DNA of 36,971 bases. It comes from a virus. Made by a program: the position numbers and the translations under genes. The DNA lies in the IMG/VR virus record IMGVR_UViG_3300023176_003181, positions 1-36,971 of that record; one strand, given 5' to 3'. The notes under the pieces are model-generated. The model had not been told where the DNA came from. It did not search any database and was given only the letters and a program-made list of their open reading frames with translations. Positions 23,913 to 30,474 of the stretch are shown piece by piece (the first letter of the stretch is position 1; each line of letters starts with the position of its first letter).

Positions 23913-24445
23913 TGTATACTAAAGAGTATATAACTCAACTGCAAGGCCTTCATGCCGATGCTAGTCGTCGGCAAGGTTTTGGCGGTAAGGCGAAGAAGCT
24001 GGGTAAATTCCATAACTTTATGAAAGAGTGGAACCCTAGCTCTTTGCTAGACTATGGCTGCGGCAAAGGACATATCCTAGCAGATTTAAAAGATGCATAT
24101 CCTAAAACAATATGCGAAGGATATGACCCTGCTGTGCCTATGTTTAATAAAAAAGTTTTTAATACATACGAGTGCGTATTTTCAAATGATGTGCTTGAAC
24201 ATATTGAACCAAACTTTTTAGATAGTGTTTTATCACACATAAACGAATTGTCTAGTAAGTATATTTGGTTGCGTATAGACACTATACCTGCACGTAAAAA
24301 ACTTAATGATGGTAGGAACGCACACTTAATTTTAGAATCTCCTGAATGGTGGATGGAAAAGTTTTCAAAGTTTATTGACGGAGAAATAGTGTATAACGAA
24401 TTAACAAATAAAGGAAAGTTTGATGTCGCAATCATCAAGAGGTAA
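23912..24445 (+). CDS. SAM-dependent methyltransferase (class I)
   Basis: The 177-aa product has SAM motif I LLDYGCGKGHIL (about 44-55), an acidic residue after strand 2 (CEGYDPAV) and motif IV-like FSNDVLEHIEP (about 90-100), the UbiE/type 11 pattern. It is short and lacks an obvious extra acceptor domain, as for small-molecule or sugar methyltransferases. DNA-methylase motifs such as DPPY are absent. The neighbours do not define the substrate; the glycan cassette is one possible user. Confidence 0.8.
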   Translation: MYTKEYITQLQGLHADASRRQGFGGKAKKLGKFHNFMKEWNPSSLLDYGCGKGHILADLKDAYPKTICEGYDPAVPMFNKKVFNTYECVFSNDVLEHIEPNFLDSVLSHINELSSKYIWLRIDTIPARKKLNDGRNAHLILESPEWWMEKFSKFIDGEIVYNELTNKGKFDVAIIKR

Positions 24446-24716
24446 CTTAATACCAAACGAACCATTAATATATGAAAGAGCAGACGGTGTTGTATATGCT
24501 CGATATTCAAACAAGCCCGAAATAGATAGATGGATAGTAGGCGGTGATCCTGCAGGTGTTGCAAGGGCACAAGGAGATTTATTAAGTTATGCAGAGTGGC
24601 AAGAACTTTGCGAGATGTCACTTAATTACCCTACATTAAAGAAACTTTTAAATCAGTTAGTCACAACTTATTATACAGTAAAGGATAGTAATTATGGATC
24701 AAACAATTTATCATGA
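24423..24716 (+). CDS. Small phage protein of unknown function (97 aa)
   Basis: ATG 24423 is chosen because AAAGGAAAG (24410-24418) lies at the right distance; an in-frame TTG one codon earlier is less likely. The gene overlaps the methyltransferase end by 23 nt and the next gene by 23 nt. The protein has a beta-rich first half (PLIYERADGVVYARYSNKPE) and a helical second half (YAEWQELCEMSLNYPTLKKLL). I see no known motif. Confidence 0.65.
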   Translation: MSQSSRGNLIPNEPLIYERADGVVYARYSNKPEIDRWIVGGDPAGVARAQGDLLSYAEWQELCEMSLNYPTLKKLLNQLVTTYYTVKDSNYGSNNLS

Positions 24717-25311
24717 ACAAATAGCTGATCAAATTTTTTGCGACAGAATTAAACCATATGCTATTGACATTTCAAACACTGTAGAGAAAGTTTGGGGAGA
24801 CTATTTAGGTGAGCAAAAACCTAATTGGATGAAATTTGCCGACGGAAGTAATAGCACCAAACTATACGAAGCATACAATATATTTTTGTGTCATTACCAA
24901 GAAATGACTATGTTATACGAAAAGATTGTAACTTCTTTTAAAGAAAAGAATCCAGACACTTATAAAAAATATGCAATTTCTGGATGGGTAAACGTATATA
25001 ACTCGGGCGGGTTTTTAGACTGGCATACACACGGTGTTGGAATGGGTAATGCATTTGACGGAAGATGGCATGGGTATTTTTGTGTTAATGGAGAACCTAG
25101 CAAGACGTTATACAGAGATAATGAAACACATAAACTTGTCAAAGCAGTTGAAAATAAAAACGGCTGGCTAACTATGAGTCCGGGAGGTATGGAACACAGA
25201 GTTACTCCTTGGGACAATACAGAAGAGCCAAGAATTACAATAGCATTTGATATCTGTTTTAGACATCAAATTAGTATAAACAATTATAACCATTGGATAC
25301 CAATAATATGA
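24694..25311 (+). CDS. 2OG-Fe(II) oxygenase-like protein (PF13759 type)
   Basis: The 205-aa product resembles the short putative 2OG-Fe(II) oxygenases common in marine phages: SGWVNVYNSGGFLDWHTHG (about 96-114) with His111 and His113, a central beta strand with HGYFCVNG, and MEHRVTPWDNTEEPRITIAFD with His168 and Arg180, the 2-oxoglutarate partner. The usual H-x-D is H-T-H here, as often in this subfamily, so the iron site is less certain. Substrates of such phage enzymes are unknown. It is joined to kdsA by an ATGA overlap. Confidence 0.65.
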   Translation: MDQTIYHEQIADQIFCDRIKPYAIDISNTVEKVWGDYLGEQKPNWMKFADGSNSTKLYEAYNIFLCHYQEMTMLYEKIVTSFKEKNPDTYKKYAISGWVNVYNSGGFLDWHTHGVGMGNAFDGRWHGYFCVNGEPSKTLYRDNETHKLVKAVENKNGWLTMSPGGMEHRVTPWDNTEEPRITIAFDICFRHQISINNYNHWIPII

Positions 25312-26081
25312 GAATTATAGCAGGACCGTGTCAACACGAGACACTAGAACAAAGTTTAGAAATTGCAACAGAATGCAAACGTGTGTGCGACACATACGAT
25401 ATCGAATATTACTTTAAAGCAAGTTTTGACAAAGCTAATCGCACAAGCATTAACGGTAAACGTGGATTAGGTTTAGGTAGTACATTATCAGACTTTCAAC
25501 AGATGAAGAAAGAAATCCGCGGATTAAAAATACTTACCGATGTTCATACTACCAATCAAATTAATGCTATTGAAGGTTATGAGGATTTAATTGATGTATT
25601 ACAGATTCCTGCGTTCCTTTGTAGACAAACAGATTTAATTCGTAGAGCAGTCGAAACGGAAAAGATTGTAAATATTAAAAAAGGTCAATTCTTAGCACCT
25701 TGGGACGTTGAAGGAATACTAAGTAAGACTGACGGTGCTAAAGAAGTATGGATAACAGAAAGGGGTACTAGTTTTGGATATAACACTTTGGTCGTGGATT
25801 TCACTGGGCTACAGTATATGCTTGATCATTATAATGTTCCTATTGTGCTGGATGCAACTCATGCAGTACAAAAGCCGGGCGGACAGGGTTCTAGTAGCGG
25901 TGGTAACCGTGATTACGTCCCTGGGTTGGTTCGCGCTGGGGCTGCTTTGGGGATTAGTTCCTTCTTTATGGAAGTGCATAACGACCCTGACAACGCTCCA
26001 AGCGATGGCCCCAATATGCTTAAACTAAAAAACTTTGAAGAGGTAGTAGATGGCATCGTCCGTTATTCTTATTCCGGCTAG
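25308..26081 (+). CDS. kdsA: KdsA, Kdo-8-phosphate synthase (metal-dependent type)
   Basis: ATG 25308 overlaps the previous stop and gives 257 aa, the usual KdsA size. Clear motifs are IAGPC (4-8), FKASFDKANRTS (36-47), GLGLG (53-57), LTDVH (76-80), QIPAFLCRQTDL (99-110), NIKKGQFLAPWD (122-133), TERGTSFGY (150-158) and LDATHAVQKPGG (181-192). It condenses PEP with arabinose-5-phosphate to Kdo-8-phosphate. Cys8, His185, Glu222 and Asp233 are the metal ligands, so this is the metal-dependent class (E. coli has Asn in place of the Cys). A KdsC phosphatase gene is not visible in the window. Confidence 0.93.
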   Translation: MRIIAGPCQHETLEQSLEIATECKRVCDTYDIEYYFKASFDKANRTSINGKRGLGLGSTLSDFQQMKKEIRGLKILTDVHTTNQINAIEGYEDLIDVLQIPAFLCRQTDLIRRAVETEKIVNIKKGQFLAPWDVEGILSKTDGAKEVWITERGTSFGYNTLVVDFTGLQYMLDHYNVPIVLDATHAVQKPGGQGSSSGGNRDYVPGLVRAGAALGISSFFMEVHNDPDNAPSDGPNMLKLKNFEEVVDGIVRYSYSG

Positions 26082-26748
26082 ATATCATAGTACAAGACTA
26101 CCAGGAAAGCCTTTAGTTAAGTTAGATGGCGTTCCTATGATAAGATGGGTGTTTGAAAGATGCCGCAAAGCTGCACTATCATTAGATGTTGACATTCGTG
26201 TACTAACAGATGATAAACGTATTGCAGAATTGTTTAGTCCTAATGAAGTATGGATTGATAGTAAAGCATATAAAAATGGAACAGAAAGATGTGCAGGATT
26301 TGCCGAAACAGAATGGGGCAAGTTATATGATAGATTTATTAACGTACAAGGCGACATGCCTGATGTAACTGCTGACATTATAAAACACGTATATTATAAT
26401 TTAAATCAATATGAAGTAACAACAGCACACACTGATATGTCTCCTGACAGACGTTTAGATCCTAGTGTAGTTAAACAAATTAATGGTGCAGGAACTGCAC
26501 TTTGGTTTGGTAGAGGATTTACCAAATACGGTGTACACCATTTAGGCATATATGGTTATTCTAGAGAAGCGTTATTAAAATACATAGATCTTCCAGTAAC
26601 AACTGAGGAAGATATTGAAGCACTTGAACAACTTAGGTGGCTCAAAAACGGTTGGCAAATAGGAACACAGAGTGTATACTATAAAGGTATAGAAATTAAC
26701 ACTCCTGAGGATGTAGACAGATGGCATCAAAACAAACGCTCCCTGTAA
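26050..26748 (+). CDS. kdsB: KdsB, CMP-Kdo synthetase
   Basis: The 232-aa product is a complete KdsB. It has VILIPARYHSTRLPGKPL (5-22), then RVLTDDKRIAE, GTERCAGFAE, FINVQGDMPDV (Asp for metal/CTP), KYGVHHLGIYGYSREALL, and TTEEDIEALEQLRWLKNGWQI. It activates Kdo to CMP-Kdo for lipid A or capsule transferases. The start overlaps kdsA by 32 nt in another frame, so the pair is a tight unit. Its end overlaps the clamp-loader-like gene by 28 nt. Confidence 0.93.
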   Translation: MASSVILIPARYHSTRLPGKPLVKLDGVPMIRWVFERCRKAALSLDVDIRVLTDDKRIAELFSPNEVWIDSKAYKNGTERCAGFAETEWGKLYDRFINVQGDMPDVTADIIKHVYYNLNQYEVTTAHTDMSPDRRLDPSVVKQINGAGTALWFGRGFTKYGVHHLGIYGYSREALLKYIDLPVTTEEDIEALEQLRWLKNGWQIGTQSVYYKGIEINTPEDVDRWHQNKRSL

Positions 26749-27176
26749 AAGACATACTAGCAGCTATTGATATAGGTGCAAAGAATGTATGGGATGAATT
26801 AAACGAAGAAGAAAAGAAACAAGTAAACTTTTGGTTGCTTAATAGATATGTATCAAGTGTTAAAGGCAATCGTGATGCGCAAGAACTTGCTGTATTTAAA
26901 ACAAACGAGTATTACAACAAAAACTGGAACGAGCTAGGAACAAGACATCCTAAACTACAGTGGCAGTTGTTATGTCAATCAGGAAACACAGGTAAAATTG
27001 AATATCATCAATGGATAGGTTTTAAAAAGAAGCAGGGTAACAATAATGCACAAAAGTTACTTGAACAAATTTATCCTAATATGAAACAAGACGAGGTAGA
27101 CTTACTTGCTAGATTATCTACAAAAAAAGAACTCAAAGAATTGGCTGAAGAATATGGAATCGATACCAAACTCTGA
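26721..27176 (+). CDS. 62: Probable sliding-clamp loader small subunit (gp62-like)
   Basis: The 151-aa product is helical: NFWLLNRYVSSVKGN (about 36-50), a His/Trp pair in KLQWQLLCQ, then EYHQWIGFKKKQG, and an end STKKELKELAEEYGID. The last segment resembles the gp62 tail pattern (K-x-L-K-x-L-A-x-x-Y/W). With gp44, gp62 opens and loads the gp45 clamp for the replicative polymerase. The protein is shorter than T4 gp62 (187 aa), and no gp44 or gp45 gene is in this window, so this is a family guess. It overlaps kdsB upstream and the zinc-finger gene downstream. Confidence 0.5.
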   Translation: MASKQTLPVKDILAAIDIGAKNVWDELNEEEKKQVNFWLLNRYVSSVKGNRDAQELAVFKTNEYYNKNWNELGTRHPKLQWQLLCQSGNTGKIEYHQWIGFKKKQGNNNAQKLLEQIYPNMKQDEVDLLARLSTKKELKELAEEYGIDTKL

Positions 27177-27855
27177 AAAGCCATATAAATGTGAGTATTG
27201 TGGCAACGGCTACATGAAAGAGAAAACTCTTGCAGCTCATATGTGTGAAAAGAAAAGACGAGCATTACAAAAAGATGAGAAAAGGGTACGTTATGGCTTT
27301 TATGCGTTTCAAAGATTTTATAAACTATCTGCGGGAGCAAAGCGAGATAAAACTTATGATGAGTTTTGCGGATCTCCTTACTATAATGCTTTTGTTCGTT
27401 TTGGAAGTTTCATTAATAATGTTCGTCCTCTTTACCCTGAAAAATATATTGACTATGTTGTAACAAGTGGTGTTAAATTAGATCATTGGGCACGTGATGA
27501 ACTGTATGAAAAATATGCATTAGAATTTATTCTCAAAGAAGATGTTACTACTGCATTAGAGCGTAGTGTAAAAACAATGATGGATTGGGCAGAAGAAAAC
27601 GAACCTGCCGCTTGGAATCATTATTTTAAGTATATCAGTTTAAACAGAGCAGTATGGCACATTAAGGACGGAAAGATATCTCCGTGGCTATTATTAAATT
27701 GTGTTAGCGGTAAAGAGATGTTAGGGAAGTTTAATGACGAACAGTTAGGAATGGTTTATCATGTTATTAATCCAGAACATTGGGCATTACGTTTTAAACG
27801 TAGTCCTAATGATGTGCAACTAGTTAAAGATGTTGCAAGGGAATCTAATCTATGA
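27154..27855 (+). CDS. C2H2-type zinc-finger protein of unknown function
   Basis: ATG 27154 is chosen to start just before the finger; an earlier ATG (27106) would deepen the overlap with the gp62-like gene. The 233-aa product opens with one zinc finger, YKCEYCGNGYMKEKTLAAHMC (Cys-x2-Cys ... His-x-Cys). A basic helix (EKKRRALQKDEKRVR) follows, then an all-helical domain containing FQRFYKL, FCGSPYYNAFVRFGSF and DHWARDELYEKYA. The finger plus the basic helix suggest nucleic-acid binding. I know no name for it. The last bases overlap the next ATG (27852-27855). Confidence 0.7.
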   Translation: MESIPNSEKPYKCEYCGNGYMKEKTLAAHMCEKKRRALQKDEKRVRYGFYAFQRFYKLSAGAKRDKTYDEFCGSPYYNAFVRFGSFINNVRPLYPEKYIDYVVTSGVKLDHWARDELYEKYALEFILKEDVTTALERSVKTMMDWAEENEPAAWNHYFKYISLNRAVWHIKDGKISPWLLLNCVSGKEMLGKFNDEQLGMVYHVINPEHWALRFKRSPNDVQLVKDVARESNL

Positions 27856-28388
27856 TTAATATACAAGATAACTTTTTACCTAAAGCAGTATTTGAATTTG
27901 TTAGTACAGAACTAACTTCTCCAATATTTCCTTGGTATATTACACCTGATGTTGCATACGGTAATAAAAACAATGCACCTTCTGAATTACGTTGCGATCC
28001 TATTTATAATTGGCAACTAATACATAACTTTTATGTAGCACCGTCTACAATTAGTGAAGCTATTAAAATTATGGATCCAATACTAGATGTTATAAGAGCA
28101 AACGTATTATTACGTATTAAAGCAAATCTAACACCTCGGGCAGACAAAATAGTTGAACATGGATACCATATTGATGTACAACCTCCAATTGACAATGCTA
28201 CTACAGGTATATTATACTTAAATACTAATAACGGATATACTGTATTTGAAGATGGAACAAAGGTTGAAAGCATTGCTAATAGATTTGTTAGTTTTCCATC
28301 TACACTAAAGCATACTGGTACTACATGTACAGATCAACAGTATAGAACAATTATTAACTTTAACTACATAAAGGTTAACAATGCCTGA
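27852..28388 (+). CDS. 2OG-Fe(II) oxygenase-like protein (prolyl-hydroxylase type)
   Basis: The 178-aa product has an N-terminal cap with a typical opening (INIQDNFLPKAVFEFV) and a double-stranded beta-helix core: HGYHIDVQPP (His106-x-Asp108), TTGILYLNTNNGYTVFEDG, SFPSTLKHTG (His154) and YRTIINFNY (Arg165). These are the full H-x-D...H iron triad and the 2-oxoglutarate Arg. It differs from the protein at 24694, so the window holds two separate oxygenases. The substrate is unknown. Its ATG overlaps the upstream stop, and its end overlaps the DnaE-like gene by 8 nt. Confidence 0.7.
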   Translation: MINIQDNFLPKAVFEFVSTELTSPIFPWYITPDVAYGNKNNAPSELRCDPIYNWQLIHNFYVAPSTISEAIKIMDPILDVIRANVLLRIKANLTPRADKIVEHGYHIDVQPPIDNATTGILYLNTNNGYTVFEDGTKVESIANRFVSFPSTLKHTGTTCTDQQYRTIINFNYIKVNNA

Positions 28389-28944
28389 TATTGATATAGA
28401 CTTTGCAGATAGAGATATTATTTTGTCGCACATAAAACACCGTGTGGCTAAATTAGATACAGACAAAAAACATAACACAGGTGTATATGTAACAGAAATA
28501 CCTCACAATCCTGTAGATAACTTATCAACAATAGATTATAAAACCGCAGAGGATCGCGGATATTTTAAACTTGATTTTTTAAATGTTAATATCTATAAAG
28601 ATGTTAAAAGCGAAGAGCATCTAAAGCAACTAATGGAGCAAGAACCACAATGGCAACTATTGGAGCACGACGACTTCACGAACTTAGTATTTCACGTCAA
28701 CGGACATGGAGATATATTGCGAACCATGCAGCCAAAGTCAGTGGAGCAGCTGGCAGCAGTACTAGCAATGATACGTCCTGCCAAACGTTATCTGATTGGG
28801 AAAGAATGGACTACGGTGATGAAGGAGATTTGGACGAAACCGGAGAACAATGAATACTACTTTAAGAAAGCTCACGCAATGTCATATGCTATGGCAGTAG
28901 TGGTACATATGAATTTGTTAGTAGAACAAGCCCTTCGACGTTAG
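28381..28944 (+). CDS. Miniature DnaE-like protein (DNA polymerase III alpha fragment)
   Basis: The 187-aa protein looks like pieces of DnaE joined together. It starts MPDIDIDF (Asp3, Asp5, Asp7), the palm catalytic motif of bacterial polymerase III alpha. It then has GYFKLDFLNVNIY, like the DnaE K-x-D-F-L-G-L segment, and AMSYAMAVVVHMNLL near the end, like the DnaE S-H-A-x-x-Y-A region. DnaE itself exceeds 1,100 aa, so the PHP, most of the fingers, the beta-binding and OB parts are missing. Whether it polymerises is unknown; it might bind DNA or nucleotide, or compete with host DnaE. It starts 8 nt inside the upstream gene. Confidence 0.7.
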   Translation: MPDIDIDFADRDIILSHIKHRVAKLDTDKKHNTGVYVTEIPHNPVDNLSTIDYKTAEDRGYFKLDFLNVNIYKDVKSEEHLKQLMEQEPQWQLLEHDDFTNLVFHVNGHGDILRTMQPKSVEQLAAVLAMIRPAKRYLIGKEWTTVMKEIWTKPENNEYYFKKAHAMSYAMAVVVHMNLLVEQALRR

Positions 28945-29258
28945 AATACGTTATCGTCTCTTACTTCGCCCTCAACAACTTTACCTTTTTTGTCTAAGGC
29001 CTTTCCACCAACGAAATCTCTAGGAACATAATAATGTTCAATAGGTGACTGTTCTTTTTTAACTTTTTCAGGCTCTACATATTCGGATAAAGCATCCATA
29101 CCAAGTGCTACAAAAAACACTCCTAGTTTAGGGTCTTTACATTTAGCAGCAGGTGTTCCTAGGTGAGGATGTAATACTATTTTCTCACATATACCTTTAT
29201 AAAACTTACCTTTATCTGCATAGTCACAAGTAAATTCTTGTCCTATATATTTTCCCAT
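28941..29258 (-). CDS. Small protein of unknown function (105 aa)
   Basis: ATG at 29258 (minus) is chosen because AAGGAAAC lies just upstream; a longer start at 29288 would run into the next gene. The protein starts GKYIGQEFTCDYADKGKFYKG and reads as a small beta-barrel-like fold, then a Lys/Glu-rich middle, then a charged tail. I see no motif that assigns it. It converges with the DnaE-like gene, and the stop codons overlap by 4 nt. Confidence 0.6.
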   Translation of the reverse strand: MGKYIGQEFTCDYADKGKFYKGICEKIVLHPHLGTPAAKCKDPKLGVFFVALGMDALSEYVEPEKVKKEQSPIEHYYVPRDFVGGKALDKKGKVVEGEVRDDNVF

Positions 29259-29268
29259 TTTTGTTTCC

Positions 29269-29637
29269 TTACTTAGGTTTCTTAACAAGTTGTACGCTTT
29301 TACGCTTTACTCTTTTAATAGTCAAGTTGTTTAAGTTTACACACGGTCCTATAGTTACTTTAACATCTTTGCTGTTCATAGTTTGTATAGCATATCTAAA
29401 ATGCTCCATCTCTTTACGCAGAAAGATGTTAATAGGAATCATTCGATTTGATTCCCACCACCAAATATCTCCAAGCTCAAGCAGCCGTCTTTTTTCTTTT
29501 TCAGTACTTAAATCTGTATACACATACATACTGGTTACATACTGATCTTGATTGATGACAATGCCGACGTACTCGTTGCCGCCATAATGGACAACGCTAA
29601 TATAAGGGAAGTTAGTTTCGATATCTTTTAGTAACAT
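29269..29637 (-). CDS. Phage protein of unknown function (122 aa)
   Basis: The start is ATG 29637; a longer frame would cover the late promoter and start of the divergent gene. The product has a beta-rich first half (NFPYISVVHYGGNEYVGIVI) and a striking LELGDIWWWESNRMIPINIF (about 56-75), then VNLNNLTIKRVKRKSVQLV and a basic tail. The triple Trp followed by E-S-N-R looks like a fixed motif, but I know no function. It is divergent from the 260-aa virion-like gene and lies 10 nt from the next minus gene. Confidence 0.7.
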   Translation of the reverse strand: MLLKDIETNFPYISVVHYGGNEYVGIVINQDQYVTSMYVYTDLSTEKEKRRLLELGDIWWWESNRMIPINIFLRKEMEHFRYAIQTMNSKDVKVTIGPCVNLNNLTIKRVKRKSVQLVKKPK

Positions 29638-29645
29638 GTTTTCCG

Positions 29646-29652
29646 ATAAATA
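29646..29652 (+). promoter_or_regulatory. Candidate late promoter (ATAAATA), predicted leaderless start
   Basis: GATAAATAC lies in the 19-nt gap between divergent genes. The predicted +1 is 29658, one base from ATG 29657. No Shine-Dalgarno is visible. Confidence 0.5.
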
Positions 29653-29656
29653 CTTT

Positions 29657-30439
29657 ATGCAAACTTTAAGATATTTAGTATCAAATAGAACAACCATCCT
29701 AGCAAATGAAGCAGGATTCGTCACGGAGTATAGACCAGTGTATAATAGACATTTAAACATATATAAAGGCATTGACAATGTGCTTGAATTTAAACTGTTA
29801 AACGCAGATCAAAAACCATTAGATGTAGATAGATATACACCCAAGTTTCAAGCGTTTGATGAAAGTGGCAATCTTATTATTGAACACGATGGTGTAAACT
29901 TGCAAGAAGGTGATAGTACTGCATATACTAAAAAAGGTTTGTTCTCGGTTACTGTTACGGAGAACGATTTGTTAAATGTGAAAGATCAATATCTTTCTTA
30001 TAACATACACTTAGTTGACTATGATGAAACTAAAGTTCTTACGTATGCTAACGAATGGTTTGGCAATGCTGGTGTTATTAAAGTAAACGGCTCAGCATTC
30101 CCTGGACCAAGTGCTACATACTCTATAGATACATTCTTACAAGATAATAGCGTTTGGTATAGCGAATCTATAGATGCACAACCCGGTATTAATGGCAATG
30201 AAGCACTACACACTGCGGCAGTATACACAGATGGTTATGCCGGTGATGTAGTAGTACAAGCAACACTAGAGAATCAAGTTACAGATTTTACTAACTGGGC
30301 AGACGTTGCTACAAAAACACTTAGCGGTAGTGAAACAGAACCTACACCAATTAACTTTAATGGTGTGTTTAGTTTTTTACGTATTAAAGCAACAGCAAAT
30401 CCAGCAAACACAATATCCAAAATACTTGTAAGAAACTAG
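29657..30439 (+). CDS. Probable virion structural protein (260 aa)
   Basis: ATG 29657 is favoured over the upstream in-frame ATG 29636 because the late promoter lies between them. The product opens MQTLRYLVSNRTTILANEAG and then VYNRHLNIYKGIDNVLEFKLLNADQKPLDV, a beta-rich domain like those of phage neck, tail or baseplate decoration proteins. The last 100 residues hold a second beta domain (VVVQATLENQV, FSFLRIKAT). There is no enzyme motif. Late-type control and all-beta content support a structural role, but the exact place in the virion is unknown. Its stop abuts the receptor promoter. Confidence 0.6.
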   Translation: MQTLRYLVSNRTTILANEAGFVTEYRPVYNRHLNIYKGIDNVLEFKLLNADQKPLDVDRYTPKFQAFDESGNLIIEHDGVNLQEGDSTAYTKKGLFSVTVTENDLLNVKDQYLSYNIHLVDYDETKVLTYANEWFGNAGVIKVNGSAFPGPSATYSIDTFLQDNSVWYSESIDAQPGINGNEALHTAAVYTDGYAGDVVVQATLENQVTDFTNWADVATKTLSGSETEPTPINFNGVFSFLRIKATANPANTISKILVRN

Positions 30440-30468
30440 TTGACAATTTAATACTAAAGTGCTATAAT
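30440..30468 (+). promoter_or_regulatory. Perfect sigma70 promoter for the TonB-dependent receptor, predicted leaderless
   Basis: TTGACA (30440-30445), 17 bp, TATAAT (30463-30468). Predicted +1 is 30475, the A of the receptor ATG. There is no leader, so no riboswitch or ribosome site is possible upstream. Confidence 0.85.
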
Positions 30469-30474
30469 AGCACT

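Noticed and set aside
24052-24621. 189-codon minus-strand frame opposite the methyltransferase and the next gene
   Set aside because: Both plus-strand genes are well supported by motifs, spacing and ribosome sites; the minus frame has no recognisable domain.
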